Below the pieces are notes generated by a model. The model was given only the letters and a program-made list of their open reading frames with translations. It was not told the origin of the DNA and made no database searches. Positions 10,894-20,881 of a DNA stretch of 64,000 nt are shown here, in pieces; position 1 is the stretch's first letter, and the number at the start of each line of letters is the position of its first letter. The DNA is from Fragilaria crotonensis. Taxonomy: Eukaryota; Bacillariophyta; Fragilariophyceae; Fragilariales; Fragilariaceae. The DNA is taken from contig JAKSYS010000044.1 in the NCBI GenBank assembly GCA_022925895.1, positions 62,001-126,000 on the forward strand. The letters are read 5' to 3'. The position numbers and the translations under genes are program-made.

Positions 10894-10971
10894 AATACAA
10901 ATTCCGACAAATGTAGTCTACAATCCACTTGTAGCTATCTTACATGACAATCGAGCAACGGAGCTGCGCAA

Positions 10972-13491
10972 TCATAAACTAAAAGCAGTGGCGGGATCAG
11001 GGGTGCTGGGTGTCATACCCTTGTTGTCAGTCAAGATTTCGCCGCTGAGAATTCTTATCATCTCTTGCTTCATTGGTTCCTCCTTACAGGGGAATGGTTT
11101 CATCGCAAAGGCGTTGGCACCAGCTGACATGAACAGCTTTTCTATGTCATTAGCCGAGAGTCCGCAAATTATGGACTTGCATCCTTTTGTACGCAGCAAA
11201 CGGACAGTCTCTGTGCCGAGAAGGTTCTTTTCAGCACTTGTCATGTATTGATCCATGAAGATCACATCGTAGTCGTGTGAACCTGCTAGGTTCAGGGCAG
11301 CCTCCCCGCTTGAAGCCTCCGTTACCACCCATTGCGGACACACCTTCTTTACAGAGCGAGAAAAGAGCCTTCTGAGAAGCATGTCGTCGTCCACGAAGAG
11401 AATATCCAGACTTTCCGGCAGCGATGTCTTGCGGTAATCGTCGCTTGTCACAACGGCCGAAGTGGACAAGTCAACCATGCCGACACTCTCGATTGGTACG
11501 GGTGATGTATTCAAGTCCACAATGAAGCGAGCGCCAGGATTGCTCCCAACTCCACTGTGGTATGATTCGTCCAAGCGTACCGACCCTCCCATCAATTCAA
11601 TCAGCTGCTCACAAAGACTTAGCCCGATGCCTGTTCCTTGGCTGAGTACATCAAGACTATCCTGAAATTTACAAAAGAGATTCTTTCGTTTCTCATCCGG
11701 TATTCCGGGACCTGAATCTTCAATGTACAAATGAACGCTGCCGTCCACAACAGCAGCGCGTAAGCGAACAAAACCTTCAATGACGAACTTGACAGCGTTC
11801 CGACCAAGATTCAAGACGACTTGTTTCAAACGTAGGCGGTCGGCCTCGACAATCAAATTTGAAGGGCATTCGACGAGAACCTCAAACAATTGATCCCGGC
11901 TGTACAACATGGCCGCCACAGGGTTCAAGATGTCATTCAAGATATCCACTGGTGCGTGCTCGAGCACAAGTTGATTGTTTGCAGCTCTGGATAAGTCCAG
12001 CATACTTCGCAACAAATCATTGATGTAACGCAAGCTGACTTCAATGATAGCCACATCTTCGCAGACAGCAATGCGCGATGCCTCATCGGTATGAGATTGC
12101 TTCTCGGAAAGTGACGAGGAAACAAAAGTGCAGGCGGAGATGGCGGCTGCAAGGGGATTGCGTACTTCGTGAGCAATGTAGTCATTAAGTTCATGCTCTC
12201 GCTTGGCAGCGAATCTAGCTTGATCGACAAGCTCGGTAGAAGTTGCAGTCAACGCGTCAGCGTGGATCTGTTTCTGCATCATTATCGTGCCGATAAGGCC
12301 AGTGACACTGAGGGCGACGAAGAATGCTATTGCGATGATTACAGCGAATTTCGCCTCATCGACTTGGTATGCCACGGTCATGACCCACTCGTTGTAGCTG
12401 GTCTCCAATTGGGTGGTTACAACACCGCGCCCCCATGAGCTCGTATCACGATCAAAGTCCTCCGTCTCTGCCAGAACGACGTTGTTTTTCTTCACTAAAT
12501 TTGTGGCATTGTCAAAAACAAGGTCGACTTGTGTCAAACGGAATTGGAAACGTGCCAGTCTGAAGTTTTCGTAGATGTTACTGCGTCTCACAAGTTCCTT
12601 CCAGTTGATGACGGCCACAGCAAAGCCCCAGCAATTGTGCGAGACACCTTGCACCTCAATGGTATGATCGGGCACATCAATCGGTAAGCGGACGATGAAC
12701 GCTTGTTCGATGAATGGATGGCAGACGTTGCATCGCCTTAACATTAGAGGTCCCGTGACGACAGCCTTGTTTGCGATAATGGTGGCCTCGGCTGCTTCCT
12801 TGCGAAGTGGGTCTTTGAGAAGATCGTGACCAACGGCAGTACTACTGTCATAAAAGATCCCGTCAGGAAAGTCTTCCGTGTTGTTCAGAGGGTTAACAAG
12901 ACAAACGACACCTTGAGGGGCGAGCTCGAGATTGATAAGAATACCTTGCATCTGAGCGTTTCTCTTTATCGTGCCAGAGATCTCAGTGTATCGCTTCACT
13001 ATATCAGGGTCGTCGCAGATACCAGTTACATTGCGATGTGTGATGACAGTGTCCGTAATGTATGGTAATGAGCCTGATTCATTGCCGGGTCCGATGGCCG
13101 ACGGTAAGCCGCGAAAGATTTCCATTTCAATGGCGAACTGAGCCAGAGAGAAGAGAGGCAAGATTGCTAGATCGAGTTGCTTTGAAAACCAATCGCCTGT
13201 TTCGATTGCTAAGGCCTGCGCTTCGTCGATGAGCCCCTGTTGGTCGCTGTGCCGAACGACCTGTACAACAGCCACACCAGATCCAAAAATAACCCCGAAC
13301 AGCATAATCGAAAAGAACGGTATGATCGGATGCGCTTTCGCAGCATGACACCAATTGGAAGCAGATTGCCGCCATGACGCTTTTCTGTTCAGATCAGCGC
13401 ATTCCGAGGGTTCCGGTCCTCCCATCTCTTGATCAACAGCGGTGTCACTGCTGGAAGGAAGACTGCTGCTAGTGCGGGCTTTGGACCACAT
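10972..13491 (-). CDS. CHASE-domain hybrid histidine kinase
   Basis: An intact 839-residue membrane sensor kinase starting at an ATG. Two membrane helices (about 56-79 and 382-405) bracket an extracytoplasmic CHASE-like domain, which shows the DPLRKEAAEATIIANKAVVTG stretch (about 227-247) and GFAVAVINWKELV (289-301). The cytosolic part has HisKA with phospho-acceptor His441 (IAHEVRNPLAAAI), the N box (NLGRNAVKF, Asn565), G1 (EDSGPGIP, 591-598), G2 (GTGIGLSL, 619-626) and a receiver domain with acidic DDD at 701-703, phospho-acceptor Asp747 (DVIFMDQYM) and Lys798 (MKPFP). All catalytic residues are present, so autokinase and intramolecular phosphotransfer to the receiver are expected. The ligand is unknown. 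It converges on the RING gene, with 78 bp between their 3' ends. Confidence 0.9.
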   Translation of the reverse strand: MWSKARTSSSLPSSSDTAVDQEMGGPEPSECADLNRKASWRQSASNWCHAAKAHPIIPFFSIMLFGVIFGSGVAVVQVVRHSDQQGLIDEAQALAIETGDWFSKQLDLAILPLFSLAQFAIEMEIFRGLPSAIGPGNESGSLPYITDTVITHRNVTGICDDPDIVKRYTEISGTIKRNAQMQGILINLELAPQGVVCLVNPLNNTEDFPDGIFYDSSTAVGHDLLKDPLRKEAAEATIIANKAVVTGPLMLRRCNVCHPFIEQAFIVRLPIDVPDHTIEVQGVSHNCWGFAVAVINWKELVRRSNIYENFRLARFQFRLTQVDLVFDNATNLVKKNNVVLAETEDFDRDTSSWGRGVVTTQLETSYNEWVMTVAYQVDEAKFAVIIAIAFFVALSVTGLIGTIMMQKQIHADALTATSTELVDQARFAAKREHELNDYIAHEVRNPLAAAISACTFVSSSLSEKQSHTDEASRIAVCEDVAIIEVSLRYINDLLRSMLDLSRAANNQLVLEHAPVDILNDILNPVAAMLYSRDQLFEVLVECPSNLIVEADRLRLKQVVLNLGRNAVKFVIEGFVRLRAAVVDGSVHLYIEDSGPGIPDEKRKNLFCKFQDSLDVLSQGTGIGLSLCEQLIELMGGSVRLDESYHSGVGSNPGARFIVDLNTSPVPIESVGMVDLSTSAVVTSDDYRKTSLPESLDILFVDDDMLLRRLFSRSVKKVCPQWVVTEASSGEAALNLAGSHDYDVIFMDQYMTSAEKNLLGTETVRLLRTKGCKSIICGLSANDIEKLFMSAGANAFAMKPFPCKEEPMKQEMIRILSGEILTDNKGMTPSTPDPATAFSL

Positions 13492-13660
13492 TTTGCCTTA
13501 TTGTGTCGTCGACGACCTTGATACCTTTGATGTATAGACTAACGCTTGGTAACAACAAATGTGCAGGCACAAGTACCCTTCCTCTAGATTGGCTCGAGTG
13601 TTGTGTTGGGCAGGGGGTCACAAGGGTAATATGAGTGGAAAGTGCGTAACCACTCGATTT

Positions 13661-13713
13661 AGGCCGGTGCTTACAGAAAACCGTACTGGACACACGAACC
13701 ACACTCGACGTCA
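13661..13713 (+). repeat. Left terminal inverted repeat of Harbinger element 1
   Basis: The outer 21 bp match the right end exactly. The inner 19 bp (13695-13713) match with one mismatch, after a non-conserved spacer of about 13 bp. Confidence 0.85.
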
Positions 13714-13742
13714 CTTCGGTAAAAACTCTATGCTTACAGCCT

Positions 13743-13775
13743 CCGAAGTCGACCCCGTTCTGATGTCGACTTCGG
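13743..13775. repeat. Perfect hairpin near left end of Harbinger element 1
   Basis: CCGAAGTCGAC (13743-13753) and GTCGACTTCGG (13765-13775) are perfect inverted copies separated by 11 bp. They may be a transposase-binding palindrome or a structural element. Confidence 0.7.
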
Positions 13776-13800
13776 TGTGTCCGGGTCTTTTTCATCATTA

Positions 13801-13860
13801 AAACCAAACTCGACACCGTCAGGGTAAAGGACCCGGCTTCAAACCAAACCCGACACTGGA
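13801..13860 (+). repeat. Subterminal direct repeats of Harbinger element 1
   Basis: AAACCAAACTCGACACCGTC (13801-13820) and AAACCAAACCCGACACTGGA (13841-13860) repeat the CGAACCACACTCGAC block of the TIR (13695). Such subterminal iterations are typical transposase-binding sites; that function is inferred. Confidence 0.65.
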
Positions 13861-13979
13861 GTACTGTCTACCAGTCATGACAGGAGTCGGTTTTAGTTCG
13901 ATTGGCATGTTTTGCCAAATCATATTGTAATAGTATCATACTTCATTCCACTCCATTTCAAGCCATTTCTGAAGCAACC

Positions 13980-15786
13980 ATGGGGTTAGAAGCTTCAAGA
14001 CTTCTTGCAATTGACATGCTGAAGGGTCTGTGTGATGGTGGTGTCAATGTTCCGCTGACAGAAGATGATTGTTTTGACAAAAATGGCGAGATTGACAACG
14101 AGAAATTTGAAGAGTATCTCATGCAAGAAGATTATGAAGATGAAGAGAAGAGAAAGTTGCTCCTCGCTTTGGCGAACATGGTTGGAGAGAGCGCAAGGAA
14201 ACGAAAGAGAGGTGCAATGGCGGATGCTCAACGACGAATCCGCGCGGCAAAGAAAACTCGAGTTGCGCGCTCGAGGTGGTACACTGATCCAGTGACACGC
14301 GTCAAGCGCAAGAAGACGCCCAAAATGAGCGCATGGTGGGAGGATTTCATTCAGGATCCGCGACCTGAAGATAAGCATTGGGCCAAGGAGTTCAGACAAA
14401 ATTTCCGCCTACCATATGCGTCGTACGTGATGCTTCTTGATATGATATCATCGGACGCAAGCATAGGGTTGTTTGACCGATGGATCAAGGCGTATGAGAG
14501 CACAACAACAAAAACAAAAAGGTTTCGCCAATTGAACTGCTTCTCTTGGGTTCACTTCGTTATCTGGGAAGAGGATGGACGTTTGACGACATGAAGGATG
14601 TGACATACATCAGTCGCGACGTCCATCGTAAGTTTTTTCATCTATGTGTCTACACCACGTACGGTCGAGGAACTGAGGGAATGCGAGCGTGAATACAGTA
14701 TAGCGGGTTTTCCTGGTTGCATTGGTAGCACCGATGCAACCCATATTCCTCTGGAGAAGGTTTGTATGTCGATGCGCCAAGCGCACCTTGGCCACAAGTC
14801 AAAGTGACGATGCGGACGTACAATTTGACCTGCAATCATCGTAGAAAGATCCTGCATACAACAGAGGGCCACCCTGCAAGGTGGAATGACAAGACTTTGA
14901 TTCGTTTCGATAATTTTATGACAGAGCTTCGCGATGGAGCATTGAACGAAAATTTGACTTCGAGTTGAGGACGCAACAAGGAATGACGAGTGACGACGAT
15001 GGTGAGGACAGGACACTCAAGCTCAGAGGTGCCTACGTAATTGTTGACAATGGGTATCTGGAGTGGTCAACCACAGTGCCGCCATTGAAAGCATCCTGCA
15101 ACCGATCCGAGTTGAGGTTTTCGCAGTGGCTTGAATCGATGCGAAAAGATGTTGAGTGCACGTTCGGAATTTTGAAGGGGCGTTGGAGGATTCTGAAGTC
15201 GGGCATCAGATTGTACAATACGGAAATTGCCGACAACATCTGGCTCACATGTTGTGCTTTACACAACATGCTACTTGATGTTGACGGCCTCAGCAAGTCG
15301 TGGAACAATGGCGTTCGCTCACGTTGGGAGTTGGAAACTGGCGAGTTCGGAGCCGACGATATCCCGTTTGCGATCCATAGATTGGTGGATCCCACGGGTA
15401 CTGAGGAGTTCCGTTTGCGCCAGTACGATAGATCGCGCTTTGGTTATCAACGCCCGCCGACTCTAGTAAGTGATAATGAGGACGAGGAGGATAACGACGG
15501 TGGGGATGAAATGAGCGAAAACGATTGTAATCGCAGTCACCAGCACGACCGTCGCAATCGTCGAATCGGACGAAATCACAGCAGCGCGACCGCATCATCT
15601 CGAACAATGCGACGAGGACGAATCGAATCGGGAACGGCAGTGAATGAACTGAACTTCTTTCAGTTCCGTTCGCTTCTAATCGACAATTTCAACATTCGTT
15701 TTCACGAAAACAATGTCCAGTGGCCGAGGAGGCTAGCTCATTCGACACCTAGACATGTTCCTGTTCTGATTGACGTTGTGGCGTGA
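13980..15786 (+). pseudogene. Harbinger transposase (DDE_Tnp_4), frameshifted
   Basis: The first ORF starts at ATG 13980 and encodes an N-terminal basic region (SARKRKRG, RRIRAAKKTR) followed by the transposase entry region (WAKEFRQNFRLPYASYVMLL). Near 14510-14530, in an A-rich run, the frame is lost; the continuation VSPIELLLLGSLRYLGRGW lies in another frame. The segment at 14703-14762 encodes IGSTDATHIPLEK with the first catalytic Asp. Further frame changes follow at about 14760-14800 and about 14965. The final ORF (14965-15786) has the second Asp (VIVDNGYLEW) and the catalytic Glu (MRKDVECTFGILKGRW). At least three lesions separate the frames, so this copy cannot make an active enzyme as it stands. 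Confidence 0.85.
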
Positions 15787-15868
15787 AAGCAATCGTCATA
15801 CTATTTGTACTTGTCGTGTATAACTACCATTTACTATTTCGTGTACTCCCTTCCCTAGTATTGTTACT

Positions 15869-17700
15869 TTACCACCTATAGTTGTAGTCGCCATTGCGAA
15901 TCCTCGTTTGACTCGCTGGCGTTTCATTGTCGAAGCAAGTCTTGCACCACGGATTGTTTTGCAATCCTCGATTTGTATCGCAACAAACGGAACACACTCG
16001 AACTCGCTTGCACTTCAAGCAAGTATGGTTAGACGGCATCAAATTGCATTCCGTGCAAGTACTAGTCGTGATACTCATTGGGGTGTTTGCTCGAGGAGTG
16101 CTTTTGTTTCCGTCAGCGTCATCATTCTTAGTATCATTCGTCAGCAGCCTAGTGATCCTATCATTTCCGCCACGACCACTACCATTCTCATTGTCTTCAC
16201 TTGTACTGCTTTCGATTCCACTGCTCCCGAAACTACCACTTGTTCCAATCATTGGAGTCGCCATTTCAATACTCAACTTGACCGTGCTACGTTTTTCCTC
16301 CAACACCCGACTTTGTCGATCGCACTCAGATTGTTGTTGCTTCTCAAGTTCAAGTTCAAGCTTCTCAATTTCGTCTTCATTGCTTTGCATCTTTTCCAGC
16401 AATACGTCATCAGGCTTCTTCCTGAACTTGGACGAGAGTGTGAGCTGCTGGAGTATCACTTCCCTTTTCCCACGACGCGCGGCAAGTTTGTCCCGAATAA
16501 TACGAAGACGCATACTATGATGCTGCTTCTCTTGTTTCTCCAAGGCCTCGGCCTCAAGGTGCTTCAGAGTATTTTTCCAGAGATCCAATTCGACAGCATT
16601 CTCAGGTGGTTGCATCACGTCTATCTCACGTTTTTTGCCACGTCGATTGTCGACAGGAGGCATACTTGCTGCCATCGCCGCCTTTCGCATTGCGGTCCGA
16701 GTATGAGTGCCACGTCCAAATGACGTATCAACTTTGGACTCATTGAAAGCATAGAGGCCATCGCTGCCCCATCCTGAATCGGTATGTGCCCCCAAAGAGC
16801 CCATGCCAAGAAGCCGACGCCGAATTTGAAATATGGATTTTTCTCTGTCCCCCTCTTGTCGACTTGTTGTCTCGCCGCCGATGCCGCAGCAGTAATTTCC
16901 GGCAAAGTCGCTGCAACTGATGGAGTGTCGTCTGTCGTTGTCGTTATTGTCCTCGCCGGTGCGTTCATCGTCATCACAGTTGGTCCACTCACCATCGCAG
17001 TTTCTTGCATTCCCCTAGGTTGTCGTGCCTTTTCTTCTCGTTCAAATTCCATCTGGATCGCATCAAGGCACCATAGGATGTAGTCATCCCAGTTTGTACC
17101 CGATGGAAAATCTCCGTCTCGGTATGGAGACCCCGGTGCTGTCACAAGCGCCATCATCTTCTTACACGTTTGCACCGCCTGTAGTGCCCTTTTGTGTAAT
17201 GTCCGACCCGTAATCTTTGTGGTGTTTGTGAAATTCCTCTGCAACAAGAGGTCCTTGGTGATGGAAGTTGGTCCGACAAATATATGAAGCCCTTTGTCGA
17301 TGCAACTTCTGTGGCATCGTTAGAAAAATCTGACCTGATTCGTCAGGTTCAGATGAGGTAAATAAACCCGCAAACCTGCCCAACCCATTGACGAACTGAT
17401 CAAGGTAGCAGATGGATTCTGGGTCATCGTTGCCGCCAAAGTTATCAATTATAATCTTGGCTTGCTCCATTTCAGTCATTGAGTCTCCTCCTGGACAATT
17501 TCAGGGGAATCGTAGCATGCCAACGCGATTGTAGTCTGTATCTCAACCAATAGCGCCTTCGTGACGTTAGTGCCGATTCGTTTGCTTGCTCGACATGGCG
17601 CGCCGAACTTAGATGGTTGATGGATTTTGTGTTCTGCAGATCTTTCGTCAAAGTATGTTCCATCGAAACACATGAACAAATTGGTATTGTTCCTACGCAA
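15869..17700 (-). pseudogene. Second ORF of Harbinger element 1, Cys-rich C-terminus, frameshifted
   Basis: Four overlapping minus-strand frames read in order as one roughly 610-residue protein: 17700-17476 (from ATG 17700), 17479-17162, 17247-about 16780, and about 16804-15869. The middle is low-complexity (Thr/Ala-rich). A coiled-coil-like charged stretch follows (LEAEALEKQEKQHHSMRLR, then LELELEKQQQSECDRQS). The C-terminus is cysteine-rich (CTECNLMPSNHTCLKCKR, then VCSVCC and WCKTCF) and could bind zinc. I recognise no family. Position and orientation make it the accessory protein of the transposon; most Harbingers carry a Myb/SANT-like partner, and I see no clear Myb motif here. Three frame changes are needed, so this copy is broken. 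Confidence 0.65.
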
Positions 17701-17839
17701 CGTGGTTCAACGGCTCGTCGGCAACACTAATACTCATCGCTATAGAAGAAATATAAAATTAAAGAAAGTACATAGGGAAATTGAAATTGGTTCACATCGG
17801 AGTTCTGTAAGCAACTGATTTTGTTGCGCGGAAGGAATC

Positions 17840-17891
17840 TGACGTCGAGTTTGGTTCGGGAAAATTCTGTGTTTTCTGTAAGCACCGGCCT
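17840..17891 (-). repeat. Right terminal inverted repeat of Harbinger element 1
   Basis: This is the inverse of 13661-13713. The outer 21 bp are identical to the left TIR, and TGACGTCGAGTTTGGTTCG (17840-17858) is the inner block. Confidence 0.85.
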
Positions 17892-17929
17892 GAGCACGTG
17901 TTTATGACGATAGGTCCTAATCTCCATCC

Positions 17930-18785
17930 TCAATACTCATCTTTCTCGTCATCGAGTTCGTGTGCCGCCACACCTCTTCGCACCGCATTGGCGACCTTCG
18001 ATCTCGCCGACGAATCTGCATATTTTCCAATGTGTACAAGATACTCACGCTTATCTGGTAGAGTGCGCTGCACCGAATCTAGGCTCAGAAGGTGATCGAG
18101 CCATTCGTGGTAGGGAGCCAACTCGGGATCGTCAGTCGGAATGGCGTAGTTTGGACCTCGGTAGTGTTCGAAGACATAAAAGCGGAATGCCCAAGGGAGA
18201 AGAGAGATGTCGACATTTGAGAGTTGTGAATCCGCAAGGAACAATGGACCGTTGGTCTTCTTTAGCTCCAAGGAAAATGATTTTAATCCTTTAAGGAGGT
18301 TAGAGAAGTGTTCCATTCGTTCTTCTTCTTCCTTGCGCACCAAGACGCCGTAGTATGGAGAACAGCAATCCCTGTTGACCTTTATCTCACACTCGACACC
18401 GTGCGGCCTCATATGGATCTTCTGGTACCAGTCGATCCTTTCCAGTAGCACCACTGATTTGATCGACGAAATCGACAGTCACAAGTGATTCGTACACAGC
18501 CCTTCCTTCGTCAGCCACATTTGTATTTCGATCGACAGGAATCAGAGTTGGGACAAGAGCTGATGGTTCCGCGTGTTTCAATTCATCGGCTTTCCAATGG
18601 TACCACCACTCTTGCCCTGTGCCCGTCACATTCTTCTCATCCTTGCGTTGTTCCCAACCCAACGCTTCCACCCATTCGTACTCAACTCTACCACTGTGAT
18701 GCTCTAACGCTAGCGTTGCTCTATGAGCGAAGGGGCAGAACCATGCAGAGAGGTAACGAAACTTCGGAACAGTTGCTGTTGCCAT
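17930..18785 (-). pseudogene. Omega-like glutathione S-transferase, disrupted by a stop and a frameshift
   Basis: The first part (ATG at 18785) encodes a thioredoxin-like GST N-domain: LSAWFCPFAHRATLALEHH with a CPFA catalytic-type cysteine, ALVPTLIPV (cis-Pro region), and ESLVTVDFVD. Translation ends at TGA 18387-18389, where a Trp codon (TGG) would be expected after the RCRV sequence. About five bases later, within 18379-18384, the frame shifts by one. The C-terminal helical domain then continues intact (VNRDCCSPYYGVLV, then LFLADSQLSNVDISLLPWAF) to 17930. Two lesions within about 10 bp argue for a pseudogene or a local consensus error. The gene is sandwiched between Harbinger element 1 (39 bp from its 3' end) and Harbinger element 2 (97 bp upstream of its ATG). 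Confidence 0.8.
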
Positions 18786-18882
18786 CGTAACGTATTGGAA
18801 TCCAGGAGGTTCCGGAATATCTTCTTTTCGACGCTTATGTCGACCGACATGAAATTAAGTGAAAACGGTTACGACGACTTTA

Positions 18883-18924
18883 GGGCCGTTCTTATCGAGC
18901 CTCGTTTTTTGCGGAGGTCCGCAA
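18883..18924 (+). repeat. Left TIR of Harbinger element 2 (42 bp)
   Basis: The sequence is identical to the reverse complement of 22376-22417. It is preceded by the TTA duplication at 18880-18882. Confidence 0.95.
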
Positions 18925-19146
18925 TCTTCTCATGACTTTTTCTGTCGTGGCCCATTCCAAAATGTCCAGTTAAAATTTCATTCTTATCGGGAAACAAATA
19001 TCGCAAACTCCGCAACCCTCGCAGACCTGTGAATTATTTCCACGTGGTGTAGTATAAACGTATACTAAAATACTCGGAGTACATCTTTGTAATTCGTGTG
19101 CACTAATTGGTTTCTTAGTCGCACACTGATCTTGCTTTCAAGTGAA

Positions 19147-20631
19147 ATGGACGTTGCTCCGACCCCCCCTGCCTCCAACAGGAAGCGCAAGATCAAGGCA
19201 TTTCCCATTGAACTGGCAAATGTGACAGATGACCACAGGTCAAGATTTAGCTTCGCATTGGAGCTCGATCCAAACCCAAGGAGCAAATATTATGGATCTG
19301 AGTCCCTTGTCGCCCAGGCAGTTGCAGTCAACGTCGACAACAGGGAAGTTGTTGTTGATCTAAAGACTCTTGTTGTTGATCATCTCCGTCAGTTATGCAA
19401 AAACATAGGAGTTGTCAATTGTGGATCTGCCAATAAATTTGATTGCCGAAAGGCACTTGCTACTTACATCAAGTACCAAGACGAGTTGGAACGAAAGGGC
19501 CTTACTGCAACCTCTACTGCATCACGACTCACTAGCACTATATGTCGTGCGGTGAATGTTGTGTTTAGCGATCAATTTGTCGATGACTTCTTTACCGTCA
19601 ACGACAACATGTCCAGACGCGACCATGAAACCAAAAGAAACCCGAAGTCATTCTGGATTGCAGCTACTCTTGCCCACAATTCTTGCATCGAAAGCGACGT
19701 TGATGTTGTGCACATTCCAAAGAGGGCAACTGAATCCACATACGATGGTGCTTCTGTTCCTCCCAATAATAACAACAGCGTGTCTGTCGCAGCAGGCGAA
19801 ACAGCGGAAGACGATGATGATGCAAGTACCATCGGTCGTGGTGGAGCTGAATTTGACACCCGTGATCCCTTCTCAACAATTCTGAACGATGATCATGATC
19901 CTCACATTGAAGGAAGCCTTGAGACTGACAAAGCCATTAATCTTCTGGAGGTTAACCAATTTGATACAAAGGCGTTTCGGAAAAAAATTCTTGACCTTTT
20001 CAAGATCCGCCGCATTATGAAGGAGAACATGACAGTCTCTGGCACACACGACAACGAGCCCTGGAATTTTGTTGAGAGTGCGATGACAAAGGTACAAGGC
20101 TTCACCAAGATTTCTGTGTATTACTTCTACAAGCGATGCGAAGCATATGATGAGATTGATTCGGTCTTTCAACCATTTTTAGATCCAGCCTTTGTTGGCG
20201 ATACAACTAGCCTTGGCGGATGCAACGACAGTGACGACGAGGAAGATGGTGTGGGAAGTATTAGTACTACTTCCACGAATAGCTTTAAGAAGCAACGTGT
20301 GAAGGTGGAGAAGAACGATGATACTAGTACATTCGATAAAAAGTATTCGACCTTGATTGACCAAGGTCAGATGACAATACATCATATGGAGCAATCGGCC
20401 AATCATGAGCAAGCTCGTTTTGAACTTGAACAGGAATCGGCCATTCGAGAGAAAGCTCGTTTTGACCTTCAACAGGAATCGGCCAATCGTGAAAAGGCGC
20501 GTTTTGACCTCGATCTGAACAAAGATAAGTTCTTTGCGCGTCTTGAGGTTGCAAAGGCGATGAACGATTATGAAGAGCTTGCAAAATTGAAGAAGGAGGC
20601 TAATGAAATGCCTTCGATGCTGGGATTGTGA
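19147..20631 (+). CDS. Accessory protein of Harbinger element 2 (SAP-like motif, C-terminal coiled coil)
   Basis: A 494-residue intact ORF from ATG 19147; codons upstream of this in the frame are unlikely to be translated. The N-terminus is basic (NRKRKIKAFPIEL). Residues about 73-110 (LKTLVVDHLRQLCKNIGVV, then KFDCRKALATYI) resemble a SAP-like helix-extended-helix DNA-binding motif; this is an inference from pattern only. A conserved-looking FWIAATLAHNSC block follows. The C-terminus has three near-repeats of an ESANREKARFDL unit (20386-20515), predicted to form a coiled coil. In Harbingers a second ORF is needed for nuclear import and DNA binding of the transposase, and this is the likely role. 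No Myb domain is visible. Confidence 0.6.
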   Translation: MDVAPTPPASNRKRKIKAFPIELANVTDDHRSRFSFALELDPNPRSKYYGSESLVAQAVAVNVDNREVVVDLKTLVVDHLRQLCKNIGVVNCGSANKFDCRKALATYIKYQDELERKGLTATSTASRLTSTICRAVNVVFSDQFVDDFFTVNDNMSRRDHETKRNPKSFWIAATLAHNSCIESDVDVVHIPKRATESTYDGASVPPNNNNSVSVAAGETAEDDDDASTIGRGGAEFDTRDPFSTILNDDHDPHIEGSLETDKAINLLEVNQFDTKAFRKKILDLFKIRRIMKENMTVSGTHDNEPWNFVESAMTKVQGFTKISVYYFYKRCEAYDEIDSVFQPFLDPAFVGDTTSLGGCNDSDDEEDGVGSISTTSTNSFKKQRVKVEKNDDTSTFDKKYSTLIDQGQMTIHHMEQSANHEQARFELEQESAIREKARFDLQQESANREKARFDLDLNKDKFFARLEVAKAMNDYEELAKLKKEANEMPSMLGL

Positions 20632-20881
20632 GCAATCAGATCTTCAGTCTACTTTTTTGCCCTTTTTGTTCGAATTTGATATCGCAAACGTAATTAGATA
20701 ACAACAAGATCATGTTGTACGAAACTTCGACGACGAGTCTGACCTCCAAGTTTAACACTATGAGACAGCCCTGTGGATGTGTACGTAGCCGTAGCACAGT
20801 AGGTCTAAAACCTTCTTATGAGAACGAAACATAACATGAACTCCGAGTACAAACTGTGACTATTTGCTGTTATGATGCATG

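Larger units (their letters stand above)
13661..17891. mobile_element. PIF/Harbinger-type DNA transposon 1 (degenerate, 4.2 kb)
   Basis: Both ends carry the inverted sequence AGGCCGGTGCTTACAGAAAA (13661-13680; its complement ends at 17891). The TIR continues imperfectly to a CGAACCAMACTCGACGTCA block on each side (13695-13713 and 17840-17858). The element contains a DDE_Tnp_4-type transposase (+) on the left and a second, convergent ORF (-) on the right, both frameshifted. The 3-bp flanks are TTA on the left and TGA on the right when the terminal A/T is counted as flank; that is one change from the TTA target duplication expected for Harbinger. The element ends 39 bp beyond the 3' end of the GST gene. 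Confidence 0.85.

Noticed and set aside
10706-11251. 181-codon plus-strand ORF overlapping the RING gene end and the kinase end
   Set aside because: Shadow of two real genes in another frame.
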